Shown piece by piece: positions 26,662-35,017 of a stretch of 64,000 nt of DNA. Source of the stretch: Paenalcaligenes sp050487225. Its GTDB lineage: Bacteria; Pseudomonadota; Gammaproteobacteria; Burkholderiales; Burkholderiaceae_B. Positions within the stretch are counted from its first letter, which is position 1, and every line of letters begins with the position of its first letter. Made by a program: the position numbers and the translations under genes. The DNA is taken from positions 186,001-250,000 of the forward strand of contig NZ_JBKQGY010000001.1 of NCBI RefSeq assembly GCF_050487225.1. Direction: 5' to 3'. The notes beneath the pieces are model-generated. The model was not told the DNA's origin. It made no database searches and saw only the letters and a program-made list of their open reading frames with translations.

Positions 26662-27273
26662 ATGTCAGTTATTCCTGATGATCTAGTTGAGCTGGGTCGA
26701 GTAGTATCTGCTTATGGTGTGCGAGGCTGGGTGAAAATCCAACCTTATGCTGTAGATGGCGATACCTTGCTTACCGCAAAACGGTGGTGGCTGAAAACGC
26801 CTGTTTCTCCTGCTCACGGCGGAGGCGCAGGCGTTTCTGCGTCCTATACACCTTTTACGGTGCAACAAGCAAAATGGCATAGCGGTACGGTAGTCGCGCT
26901 TTTTAAAGGCTTCGATGACCGTAATCAATCCGAGCCGCTAAAAGCGCATACGGTATGGGTATCACGTGCTGATTTCCCCGCTGCCGACGAAGAAGAATTC
27001 TATTGGGTGGATCTTATAGATTGCCTGCTATATGGCGAAGAAGAGGGTGGTCAATCAGCCTTTTTGGGTCGTGTGGTGCAAGTGCTAGATAACGGTGCTC
27101 ATGCAGTACTGGAAGTCGAGCAGGGCAGTTTAGATGATGCTCAGCAGTTTACACCTGTGCTTTCTGCTAAAGGAAAGCGACAGACTATTCTGGTACCTTT
27201 TGTCAAAGAGTGTGTGCACACAGTTGATTTGGCCGCTAAACGGTTAGATAGCAACTGGCCAGTTGGATTCTAA
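26662..27273 (+). CDS. rimM: Ribosome maturation factor RimM
   Basis: RimM binds S19 and helps mature the 30S head. The N-terminal RimM domain starts with LVELGRVVSAYGVRGWVKI, and a C-terminal PRC-barrel contains EFYWVDLIDC. The C-terminal ILVPFV motif is also typical. A glycine/alanine-rich insertion (AHGGGAGVSAS) near residue 52 lengthens it to 203. It sits 36 bases after rpsP in the standard order. Confidence 0.95.
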   Translation: MSVIPDDLVELGRVVSAYGVRGWVKIQPYAVDGDTLLTAKRWWLKTPVSPAHGGGAGVSASYTPFTVQQAKWHSGTVVALFKGFDDRNQSEPLKAHTVWVSRADFPAADEEEFYWVDLIDCLLYGEEEGGQSAFLGRVVQVLDNGAHAVLEVEQGSLDDAQQFTPVLSAKGKRQTILVPFVKECVHTVDLAAKRLDSNWPVGF

Positions 27274-27321
27274 ACCTGCTGGTGGCAGGTGCTCTGACTG
27301 TCTGGCCCGTTAGGGATAAAC

Positions 27322-28107
27322 ATGCGCTTTGATGTACTGACCATATTCCCAGAAATGTTTACATCGCTATTAGATAGTGGTGTGAATGGGCGCGCCCATA
27401 AAAAAGGGGCGTGGCAGTTGCATACCTGGAATCCTCGCGACTTTACGCACGACACACACCGTACAGTGGATGATCGTCCTTATGGTGGTGGTCCGGGTAT
27501 GGTGATGATGGCTGCGCCATTAGAGGCGGCGCTGGCGGGCGTGCATACGGCACGTCACGAGCAGGGTGAGCCACAACAGGCTCCAGTGATCTTACTGAGC
27601 CCCATTGGTGAGGTGTTTCAGCAGCGCCATGCGCAAGAAATCGCTGATGCAGGGCAGGGGGCTATCTTTGTGTGTGGCCGCTACGAGGGCATAGATCAGC
27701 GTTTCATTGATAAATGCGTCACGCACCAATACTCCCTTGGTGACTTTGTGTTGTCCGGCGGTGAGCTGGCTGCGGCTGTCATGATGGATAGCGTGGTGCG
27801 ACTGCTACCCGGTGTGCTCAACGACGAGCAATCGGCAATGCAAGATTCCTTCCATCCTTCTTTGGATGGTTTGCTAGATAGCCCACATTACACACGCCCT
27901 GAAAACTATGAGGGTGTAGTTGTGCCCGATGTATTGCTCTCAGGTAATCATAAACATATAGAGCAATGGCGTAGAGAGCAGTCGCTGCGTCTAAGTCTGC
28001 AGAACCGCCCGGATTTGCTGCTGGCAGCGTGGAAGAATGGGGCGCTTACCAAGAAGGATTTGGCGTTTTTGGCGACGCTGGGGGCAGTGCCTCCATTTGA
28101 GGGTTGA
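27322..28107 (+). CDS. trmD: tRNA (guanine-N1)-methyltransferase TrmD
   Basis: TrmD methylates G37 of certain tRNAs with SAM, preventing frameshifts. The protein shows MRFDVLTIFPEMF, DDRPYGGGPGMVMM and the trefoil-knot SAM-binding region with YSLGDFVLSGGELA. Its 261 residues are normal. In nearly all proteobacteria rplS (L19) follows directly; here the next 500 bases hold a repeat element instead, and no rplS is in the window. Confidence 0.97.
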   Translation: MRFDVLTIFPEMFTSLLDSGVNGRAHKKGAWQLHTWNPRDFTHDTHRTVDDRPYGGGPGMVMMAAPLEAALAGVHTARHEQGEPQQAPVILLSPIGEVFQQRHAQEIADAGQGAIFVCGRYEGIDQRFIDKCVTHQYSLGDFVLSGGELAAAVMMDSVVRLLPGVLNDEQSAMQDSFHPSLDGLLDSPHYTRPENYEGVVVPDVLLSGNHKHIEQWRREQSLRLSLQNRPDLLLAAWKNGALTKKDLAFLATLGAVPPFEG

Positions 28108-28162
28108 GTCCTGGCTTTTGTGCTGGTGTTGTATTCATCGCTCATGCTGGGGAAGTTTCGGA

Positions 28163-28199
28163 AAGATTTTTGATTTGAGACACCAAATCAAAAAAGTTT
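28163..28199. repeat. Left terminal hairpin of copy A
   Basis: AAAGATTTTTGATTTG pairs with CAAATCAAAAAAGTTT across a short centre. It is the inverted counterpart of the hairpin at 28450-28490. Confidence 0.65.
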
Positions 28200-28316
28200 T
28201 CCTCCGCCTCCTCCGGTGCTGCTGATTCTGATGGGTTCACTTCCCGCTCTTACGTAACTGTGCTTCCTACTTGTAAGGGGGGGCTTACAGTCGTTGGAGG
28301 TTGGTAGTTGCAACGT

Positions 28317-28370
<54 letters not shown>

Positions 28371-28449
28371 TTTCTACGACAGAAATACGCACCTCTTTCA
28401 ACAGTAACCACACTAAAAACCGTGGCATGCGACGGGCAGAAGGCGGATG

Positions 28450-28490
28450 AAAGTGTTTTTTTATTTGGTGTACAAATTAAAAAATACTTT
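28450..28490. repeat. Right terminal hairpin of copy A
   Basis: Arms of 18 bases (AAAGTGTTTTTTTATTTG and its near complement) flank GTGTA; 16 of 18 positions pair. The same 41-base structure occurs at the right end of copy B. The A/T-rich arms could also act as a weak terminator in both directions. Confidence 0.7.
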
Positions 28491-28643
28491 CGCAGCCTTA
28501 GGCTACGGCAGATAGGCGTTGATAGCGGGTATGTGCGGTTAGTGTTTATAGCCACTGCTGCGCCCAACAAGTACTTTTACACTGGCGCTAGCTTGTTTTT
28601 GGTTAGAATCTATCGCATTACTTTCCTGATTCTAGAGATGCTT

Positions 28644-29042
28644 ATGTCGTTACCAAACTCCCTCTTTATTTCCTCCCGCCAAGAAGCTATTGCTCATGCT
28701 AAGGGCGAGCAGGCAACGGTTACGGGGATGTATGAATTCGCTGGCCTTACCGACTTGGATATCAGTATTTTGTTCTCCATTGCGGCAAATGAAGAGTTTG
28801 ACTTCGATTTGCACGAAATCTTACCTATGGATGAGGTAGAGGATTCTGAGGTGTTTGAATTGCCAGCGCGTTTTGTGCAGGTGTTGGCGGCGAAGGGAGC
28901 TGCAGATATTCCTGTGCTGGCAAAAGAGTGGGCGGCTACCGAAGAGTTGCAGTGCGATCCTGCTGGGTTAATTCCTGTAGTGACAGCCTTGATTGATTTA
29001 AGCAAAAAAGAGGGTGCTCATCACCTCTATTTCACGGCTTAA
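28644..29042 (+). CDS. Hypothetical small acidic protein
   Basis: I do not recognise this 132-residue protein. It starts MSLPNSLFISSRQEAIAHAKG and is acidic and leucine/alanine-rich (FDFDLHEILPMDEVEDSEVFEL), with no signal peptide, membrane helix or cysteine motif. An in-frame ATG at 28638 is an alternative start, and the frame is open upstream as far as 28308. AGAG is six bases before the chosen ATG, and a TAGAAT box at 28604-28609 could drive it. The size, acidity and pairing with a DUF6985-like gene recall immunity proteins of polymorphic toxin systems, but no toxin gene is present, so that is only a guess. Confidence 0.6.
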   Translation: MSLPNSLFISSRQEAIAHAKGEQATVTGMYEFAGLTDLDISILFSIAANEEFDFDLHEILPMDEVEDSEVFELPARFVQVLAAKGAADIPVLAKEWAATEELQCDPAGLIPVVTALIDLSKKEGAHHLYFTA

Positions 29043-29117
29043 TTGCTCCCACGTGCTAGGCTGAAAATGGTTTGCTGGGGCTAGCGTTGTGGTGTGTTTG
29101 GTGTTTATTGCGAATGG

Positions 29118-29651
29118 ATGGTGATGATGAATGTCCCAGGTTTGGGTGTAGTGGAAAAAGATGAGGATACCGGCTGGTATTACAGTGATCCTGTGGTGGT
29201 TCCGGTGTTGGGTGGGGATGAGTGCGAGATTGTTCTTGCAGGCTACGATGAAGATGAACGCAAAGAGGATTTTCATGCGGTGATAGTCAACTTCCTTTCG
29301 GTCAGTCCTGATGTATTGCGCGAAGCAGATGAAGCACTTTTTAGCTACTACAAAGATTATGAGGAGTATTGGCTAGAAGAGGGTAATGAGCCTATAGCTA
29401 CGGCTGAGGAGTTGTGGCAGCGGGTGTGGTTTGGATCGGAGCCTATGGTGTCCCGTAACGATTGTGGTGACGACGCCTTGTATGTCTCGGTGGAATGCGG
29501 CTGCGACTGGGAGGTAGAGCACGGTTTGCAGATAGTCTTTAAGCAGGGATTAACTGTGACTAAGCTGGGGCCATATGATGGGCATTTAACCAATGTCAGC
29601 GCCTATGCTGATGATAGCCTTGAGGGTGTGATCTATAGGTCGCACCGATAA
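29118..29651 (+). CDS. DUF6985-like domain protein
   Basis: This acidic protein of about 177 residues resembles the DUF6985 family. The best marker is the C-terminal block CGCDWEVEHGLQIVFKQGL followed by GPYDGHLTN, which I recall as the conserved core of that family; the N-terminus GLGVVEKDEDTGWYYSD and VVPVLGG also fit. Function is unknown; such proteins often sit among immunity or accessory genes. The start is uncertain: GTG 29094 and ATG 29118, 29124 or 29127 are all in frame and none has a clear ribosome binding site. It follows the hypothetical gene by 75 bases and ends at a strong bidirectional terminator. Confidence 0.7.
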   Translation: MVMMNVPGLGVVEKDEDTGWYYSDPVVVPVLGGDECEIVLAGYDEDERKEDFHAVIVNFLSVSPDVLREADEALFSYYKDYEEYWLEEGNEPIATAEELWQRVWFGSEPMVSRNDCGDDALYVSVECGCDWEVEHGLQIVFKQGLTVTKLGPYDGHLTNVSAYADDSLEGVIYRSHR

Positions 29652-29735
29652 GCGGTATCGCTGTCTCCGGTCTTTGGGTTGCTGGCCTACCCGTGGTGGG
29701 CGAATGTGAATGCTGGCTCAGTGCTTGAGTTAAAG

Positions 29736-29772
29736 AAAAACTCCCTTGGTTAAGGTAACCAAGGGAGTTTTT
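29736..29772. terminator. Bidirectional terminator between the DUF6985-like gene and valS
   Basis: A 17-bp perfect stem (AAAAACTCCCTTGGTTA and its complement) with a 3-base loop has T-runs on both strands. It serves converging transcription from both sides. Confidence 0.93.
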
Positions 29773-29807
29773 GTTGGCTAAATAGGCCTAGCTAGTGCTT
29801 GGGCAGG

Positions 29808-32660
29808 TTAGCCATTCAAACGTGCTAACTGGGCTTGGATTTTCGCCAGTGTTTCGCTGAACTGGTTCAAGCGTTCACGTTCTTGTTCCACCACTGCTGC
29901 AGGGGCGCGTTCCACAAAGCTGGCGTTCCCTAGTTTGCCTTCGGCTTTGGCGATTTCGCCATTTAAGCGGTCCAGCTCTTTGGTCAAGCGCGCCGTTTCA
30001 GCGGCAACGTCGATTTCAACGTGCAGCATCAACTGAGTGGTGCCTACTACCTGCACTGGTGCGCCTAGGTCTGGTAGGGTGGCGTGGATTTCCACTTTTT
30101 CCAGTTTGGCCAAGGCTTGCAGGTATGGGGTGTTGTGTTCCAGTACAGCGGCATCACCTTGTGCAAGCAGAGGTACACGCTCAGCAGGCGACAGGTTCAT
30201 TTCACCACGTAGGGCACGAATGGCATCCACTTGGGCTTTTAGCTCGGTAATGGCTTGCTCGGCTGCTTCATCCACCAAGTTTTGGTCAGCAACAGGGTAG
30301 GGCTGCAGCGCGATGGTGCTGTCGTCACCTGCTTGGCGTACGCCAGCAACCTCAGCTACTTTCTGCCACAGTTCTTCTGTGATGAACGGCATGATGGGGT
30401 GAATCAGACGCAGTACGGACTCTAGTACGTGAATCAGCGTGCGGCGTGTGCCCAGTTGTTGTGCTGGGGTGCCTTGCTGAATTTGTGCTTTAGCCAGTTC
30501 CAAGTACCAGTCGCAGTACTCGTCCCACACAAAGTGGTACAGCGAGTTGGCGACGTTATCAAAACGGTACTCGCTAAAGCCGCGCTCTACGTTGCTGTGC
30601 AGACGTTGTAGCAGACTGCTGATCCAGCGATCGGCAGTAGAAAACTCGGCAACTTCAGAGCCGTTCAGGCTGTGGCCTTCGGTGTTCATCAGCACAAAGC
30701 GTGTGGCGTTCCACAGCTTGTTGCAGAAGTTGCGGTAGCCTTCGCAGCGTTTCAAGTCAAAGTTGATGTTACGGCCCAAGGTGGCGTAAGCCGCCATCGT
30801 GAAGCGTAAGGCATCCGTACCGTAAGCAGGGAAACCGTCTGGGAAGTCTTTGCGCGTACGTTTTTCAATGCTTTGCGCTTGGCGTGGGTTCATTAAGCCC
30901 GTGGTGCGCTTGCTGATCAAGCTATCCAGATCAATACCGTCGATGATGTCTACGGGGTCAATGGTATTGCCCTTGGATTTACTCATCTTCTTGCCTTCCA
31001 TGTCGCACACGAGGCCGTGCACATACACAGAGTGGAAAGGTACTTGGCCAGTCATGTGCATGCTCATCATGACCATACGGGCAACCCAGAAGAAGATAAT
31101 GTCAAAGCCGGTGACCAACACGCTGGATGGCAAGTATTTTGCCAAGTCAGGGGTTTGCTCAGGCCAGCCTAGGTCAGTAAACGGTACTAAGGCAGAGGAG
31201 AACCAAGTGTCCAGTACGTCTTCGTCGCGACGCAGAGGCCCTTGGATGCCGGCAGCTTCAGCTTTGGCTTTGGCTTCTTCTTCGCTGCGAGCAACGATGA
31301 TTTGGCCGTCTTCGCTGTACCATGCTGGAATCTGATGACCCCACCACAACTGACGAGAAATACACCAGTCTTGGATGTTGTTCAGCCACTGGTTGTACGT
31401 AGTCGTCCAGTTTTCTGGGTAAAACTTGATGCGGCCGTCGGCAACCACGTCCAGCGCTACGTCGGTAATGCTTTTGCCGGGGTGTAGGCTGTCAGCAGGC
31501 GCGGCTTTGCTCATGGCAACAAACCATTGGTCTGTCAGCATGGGTTCAATGACGGTGTTGGTACGGTCACCGCGTGGCACCATCAGCTTGTGTGGTTTTA
31601 CTTGTTGCAGTAAACCCATGCTGTCCAAGTCGTACACGATTTTTTCGCGTGCAACGAAACGGTCCAAGCCTTGGTAGGCTTCGGGTGCATTATCGTTGAT
31701 CTTGGCATCCAGTGTCAGGATGTTGATCAACTCTAAGTCGTGGCGTTGGCCTACGGCGTAGTCGTTGAAGTCATGGGCAGGCGTCACTTTGACTACGCCA
31801 GTGCCGAACTCCATGTCTACGTAGTCATCCGCGATGATAGGGATTTCTCTACCCACCAACGGCAGTGTGACGGTTTGACCAATCAGGTGTTTGTAGCGTT
31901 CGTCTTCGGGGTGAACCATCACTGCCACGTCGCCCAGCATGGTTTCTGGACGGGTAGTGGCAACCACCAGATGAGTTAGGTCACCAGAAGGTATGCTCAG
32001 TGGGTAGCGAATTTCCCACATGTGGCCATCTTCTTCCTCGCTCACAACTTCTAGGTCGGATACGGCAGTGCCCAGCACAGGGTCCCAGTTCACCAAACGT
32101 TTGCCACGGTAAATTAGGCCTTGTTCGTACAAACGAACAAATACTTCGGCCACACCACGGGACATATTGGAGTCCATGGTGAAGTACTCACGGCCCCAGT
32201 CACATGATGCGCCTAAGCGACGAAACTGTTGGGTAATGGCACTACCGGATTTTTCTTTCCATTCCCAGACTTTTTCTACGAAATTTTCGCGGCCTAAGTC
32301 GTGTCTGGAGATTTTTTGGGCGTCCAGTTGGCGTTCTACCACGATTTGTGTGGCGATACCGGCGTGGTCTGTGCCTGGGATGAAAGCCGTGTCATCGCCG
32401 CGCATGCGGTGGTAGCGCGTCAAACCATCCATGATGGTTTGGTTGAACGCGTGCCCCATGTGTAGCGTACCAGTGACGTTAGGTGGGGGAGACTGGATGA
32501 CAAAGGCTGCGCTTTGGTGCCCTGGAGCGGGAGCGACGTGCTGACCACCGGAGAAAAAACCACTTTTTTCCCAACGGGCGTACCAGCGAGATTCGATGTC
32601 GCTGGGCTCAAAACTTTTGGCTAATTGATCGGTATTGCTAGTTGAAGATGCGTTTGTCAT
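29808..32660 (-). CDS. valS: Valyl-tRNA synthetase
   Basis: ValRS charges tRNA-Val and edits threonine. It is a class I enzyme with the HIGH-type motif HMGH at 67-70 and KMSKS at 558-562. The CP1 editing domain lies between about 190 and 400, an anticodon-binding domain follows, and the end is a coiled-coil (ETARLTKELDRLNGEIAKAEGKL) typical of ValRS. Its 950 residues are normal. It is the only minus-strand housekeeping gene in this part, transcribed away from ndk and ending at the terminator at 29736-29772. Confidence 0.97.
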   Translation of the reverse strand: MTNASSTSNTDQLAKSFEPSDIESRWYARWEKSGFFSGGQHVAPAPGHQSAAFVIQSPPPNVTGTLHMGHAFNQTIMDGLTRYHRMRGDDTAFIPGTDHAGIATQIVVERQLDAQKISRHDLGRENFVEKVWEWKEKSGSAITQQFRRLGASCDWGREYFTMDSNMSRGVAEVFVRLYEQGLIYRGKRLVNWDPVLGTAVSDLEVVSEEEDGHMWEIRYPLSIPSGDLTHLVVATTRPETMLGDVAVMVHPEDERYKHLIGQTVTLPLVGREIPIIADDYVDMEFGTGVVKVTPAHDFNDYAVGQRHDLELINILTLDAKINDNAPEAYQGLDRFVAREKIVYDLDSMGLLQQVKPHKLMVPRGDRTNTVIEPMLTDQWFVAMSKAAPADSLHPGKSITDVALDVVADGRIKFYPENWTTTYNQWLNNIQDWCISRQLWWGHQIPAWYSEDGQIIVARSEEEAKAKAEAAGIQGPLRRDEDVLDTWFSSALVPFTDLGWPEQTPDLAKYLPSSVLVTGFDIIFFWVARMVMMSMHMTGQVPFHSVYVHGLVCDMEGKKMSKSKGNTIDPVDIIDGIDLDSLISKRTTGLMNPRQAQSIEKRTRKDFPDGFPAYGTDALRFTMAAYATLGRNINFDLKRCEGYRNFCNKLWNATRFVLMNTEGHSLNGSEVAEFSTADRWISSLLQRLHSNVERGFSEYRFDNVANSLYHFVWDEYCDWYLELAKAQIQQGTPAQQLGTRRTLIHVLESVLRLIHPIMPFITEELWQKVAEVAGVRQAGDDSTIALQPYPVADQNLVDEAAEQAITELKAQVDAIRALRGEMNLSPAERVPLLAQGDAAVLEHNTPYLQALAKLEKVEIHATLPDLGAPVQVVGTTQLMLHVEIDVAAETARLTKELDRLNGEIAKAEGKLGNASFVERAPAAVVEQERERLNQFSETLAKIQAQLARLNG

Positions 32661-32903
32661 TGTCTATACGAAAATTTTGCGGCTTGTCGTTGTATGAATG
32701 TAACGCAGACAAGTGCCTAAGAATCGGATGCTGAAGCAGTTATTTTATGATGCTGCGCTGCTTCGTGGGCATGCTAAAATGTCTGGTTGCCGTAAAAGCA
32801 TTAAAAGTGATTGTTTTTATTGAAAAAAACAACGCTTTGATTTAAATGGCTGTTTTCCTTTCTCTAGGGAAATGGCTGGATTTTTGATTATTTGGAATTT
32901 TAC

Positions 32904-33329
32904 ATGGCTATTGAACGCACTCTGTCTATCATCAAACCTGATGCTGTTGCTAAAAACGTAGTGGGTCAGATCGTATCCCGCTTTGAAAACGCAGGTCTGA
33001 AAGTTATCGCTGCTCGCATGGCTCACTTGTCCCGCGCTGAAGCTGAAGGTTTCTACGCTGTTCACAAAGAGCGTCCTTTCTTCAACGACTTGGTTGAGTT
33101 CATGATTTCCGGCCCTGTATTCGTACAAGTGTTGGAAGGCGAAGGCGCCATCCTGAAAAACCGTGAGTTGATGGGTGCTACTAACCCTAAAGAAGCTGCT
33201 GCTGGCACAATCCGTGCTGACTTTGCAGAAAGCATTGATGCTAACGCTGTTCACGGCTCTGATGCCCCAGAAACAGCTGCAGTTGAAATTGCTTATTTCT
33301 TCCCTGCAAGCCAGGTTTTCAGCCGCTAA
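32904..33329 (+). CDS. ndk: Nucleoside diphosphate kinase
   Basis: Ndk moves the gamma phosphate from ATP onto other nucleoside diphosphates through a phosphohistidine. The catalytic histidine is H117 in NAVHGSD; ERTLSIIKPDAV opens the fold. I use the ATG at 32904 (141 residues) rather than an upstream start because it gives the family N-terminus MAIERTLSI. Codon choice is that of a highly expressed gene. The 243-base gap to valS is AT-rich and must hold both promoters, but I could not fix them. Confidence 0.97.
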   Translation: MAIERTLSIIKPDAVAKNVVGQIVSRFENAGLKVIAARMAHLSRAEAEGFYAVHKERPFFNDLVEFMISGPVFVQVLEGEGAILKNRELMGATNPKEAAAGTIRADFAESIDANAVHGSDAPETAAVEIAYFFPASQVFSR

Positions 33330-33362
33330 TTGCTGAGTCTTGAAAGAATCGTGTCGGGTCCT

Positions 33363-34511
33363 ATGTCTGAAGTCGTTACACCTATCAATCTGCTGGGGCA
33401 CTCGCCCGAGCAGTTAAGCAACCTCGTGGCGCAATGGGGAGGGAAACCTTTCCGTGCACGGCAGTTACAACGCTGGATACACCAGCGTGGCGTGTGTGAC
33501 TTCGATCAGATGACGGACCTGGCGCGGGACTTTCGCCAGCAGTTGGCAGAGCATTGCAGCATTCAGGCCTCTGAGGTCGTGCATGAGCAACGCTCTGCGG
33601 ATGGCACGCGTAAGTGGTTATTTGATGTGGGGCAGAATAACTCCGTGGAAACGGTGTTTATTCCCGAGGATGATCGTGGCACCTTGTGTATTTCCAGCCA
33701 AGCTGGCTGTACCGTAGCATGCCCGTTTTGTTCCACCGGATATCAAGGTTTTAACCGTAACCTGACCGCTGCGGAAATTATCGGGCAGTTATGGCACGCC
33801 AGACGTGCCGTGATGCAAGATTTAGAAAACGCTCGTATCGAGGGTGGTGCTACACCGCCCGATCGCGTCATCAGTAACGTGGTGATGATGGGTATGGGCG
33901 AGCCCTTGCTGAATTACAGCCAAGTGCTGATTGCGTTGCAATTGATGTTGGATGATAACGCCTATGGCTTATCACGCCGTCGTGTCACGGTGTCCACATC
34001 GGGCGTAGTGCCGTTCATGGATAAATTGGCACAAGAGTGTCCAGTGGCCTTGGCGGTTTCTTTGCATGCGCCCAACGACACACTGCGGGACCGCTTGGTG
34101 CCGCTAAACAAGAAGTATCCGCTTAAAGAATTGTTGGCAGCATGTAATCGCTACCTTGAGCGTGCTCCGCGTGACTTCATCACGTTTGAGTACATCATGT
34201 TAGATGGGATTAATGATCTGGATGAGCATGCCGATCAGTTGTTGGCTATCTCGCGCGAAGTAAAGTGCAAATTCAATTTGATTCCATTTAATCCTTTCCC
34301 ACAGTCTGGGTTAAAACGTTCTTCCCATGCGCGTGTGCGTGAATTTGCGCAGCGTTTGATGGAAGGGGGCGTTGTAACAACTGTGCGCAAGACTCGTGGT
34401 GATGACATTGATGCTGCCTGTGGCCAGTTGGCTGGTGATATTCGAGATCGCACGCGCATTGACCAGCGTATGCCGCAGCGCGCGCAGATCTTACTCAAGC
34501 AGGAGCCTTAA
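33363..34511 (+). CDS. rlmN: Dual-specificity 23S rRNA A2503 / tRNA A37 methyltransferase RlmN
   Basis: RlmN is a radical SAM enzyme that puts a C2 methyl on A2503 of 23S rRNA and on A37 of some tRNAs. The iron-sulfur cysteines C116, C120 and C123 are in GCTVACPFCSTG, and the methyl-carrying C-terminal cysteine is C353 in DAACGQLAGD. I use the ATG at 33363 (382 residues); a TTG at 33330 directly after ndk would add an unconserved-looking 11 residues. It overlaps the next gene by one base (TAATG). Confidence 0.95.
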   Translation: MSEVVTPINLLGHSPEQLSNLVAQWGGKPFRARQLQRWIHQRGVCDFDQMTDLARDFRQQLAEHCSIQASEVVHEQRSADGTRKWLFDVGQNNSVETVFIPEDDRGTLCISSQAGCTVACPFCSTGYQGFNRNLTAAEIIGQLWHARRAVMQDLENARIEGGATPPDRVISNVVMMGMGEPLLNYSQVLIALQLMLDDNAYGLSRRRVTVSTSGVVPFMDKLAQECPVALAVSLHAPNDTLRDRLVPLNKKYPLKELLAACNRYLERAPRDFITFEYIMLDGINDLDEHADQLLAISREVKCKFNLIPFNPFPQSGLKRSSHARVREFAQRLMEGGVVTTVRKTRGDDIDAACGQLAGDIRDRTRIDQRMPQRAQILLKQEP

Positions 34512-35017
34512 TGAGTCTGATGACGTACGATTCGTCGTTGAATGCCGAAGCTGCTGTACCGGCAGCATCTGAGATTACAGATGTGGGTGTCATGTTGCAG
34601 CAATTGCGTGAGCAGCGTGGGTTATCAGTGAGCGATGTGTCGCGACGACTGAAGTATTCCGAAGCACAGTTGTGTTTGTTGGAACAAGCGCAGTTCGATC
34701 AGCTACCTAAGGCAGCCGCCTTGCGTGGCATGGTGCGCAATTACGCTCGCTACTTGAAAGTCGATGAACATGCTGTGCTGGCCGTGTTGGATAAGCAGGC
34801 AGGTACAGCGCCTAGACCGCCTGTTCCGCGCAAGATTAAAGGCTCGTGGGCTGGGGCGGATACGCCTTTGTATGCCGAAGAACCGCGCCAACGAGCATGG
34901 GGCTGGGGGCTGATTATTGCGTTGTTGCTCTTTGTGGCTGCTTTTTATGCGTTGGATCGGGGTTGGATTCCTGATTCTTGGCTGTTTTTTGATTGGTTGA
35001 AAGAACTGAAAAGATGA
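34511..35017 (+). CDS. RodZ-like helix-turn-helix membrane protein, short form
   Basis: The 168-residue protein has an N-terminal HTH of the RodZ type (about 24-92, with LREQRGLSVSDVSRRLKYSE and LRGMVRNYARYLKV), a proline/basic linker, one transmembrane helix (about 130-148) and a short tail. RodZ links the MreB cytoskeleton to the cell-shape machinery. The usual long periplasmic part with a C-terminal DUF4115 domain is absent: only about 20 residues follow the helix. The position between rlmN and ispG is a classic place for rodZ. AGGAG precedes the ATG, and it overlaps ispG by 4 bases. Confidence 0.85.
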   Translation: MSLMTYDSSLNAEAAVPAASEITDVGVMLQQLREQRGLSVSDVSRRLKYSEAQLCLLEQAQFDQLPKAAALRGMVRNYARYLKVDEHAVLAVLDKQAGTAPRPPVPRKIKGSWAGADTPLYAEEPRQRAWGWGLIIALLLFVAAFYALDRGWIPDSWLFFDWLKELKR

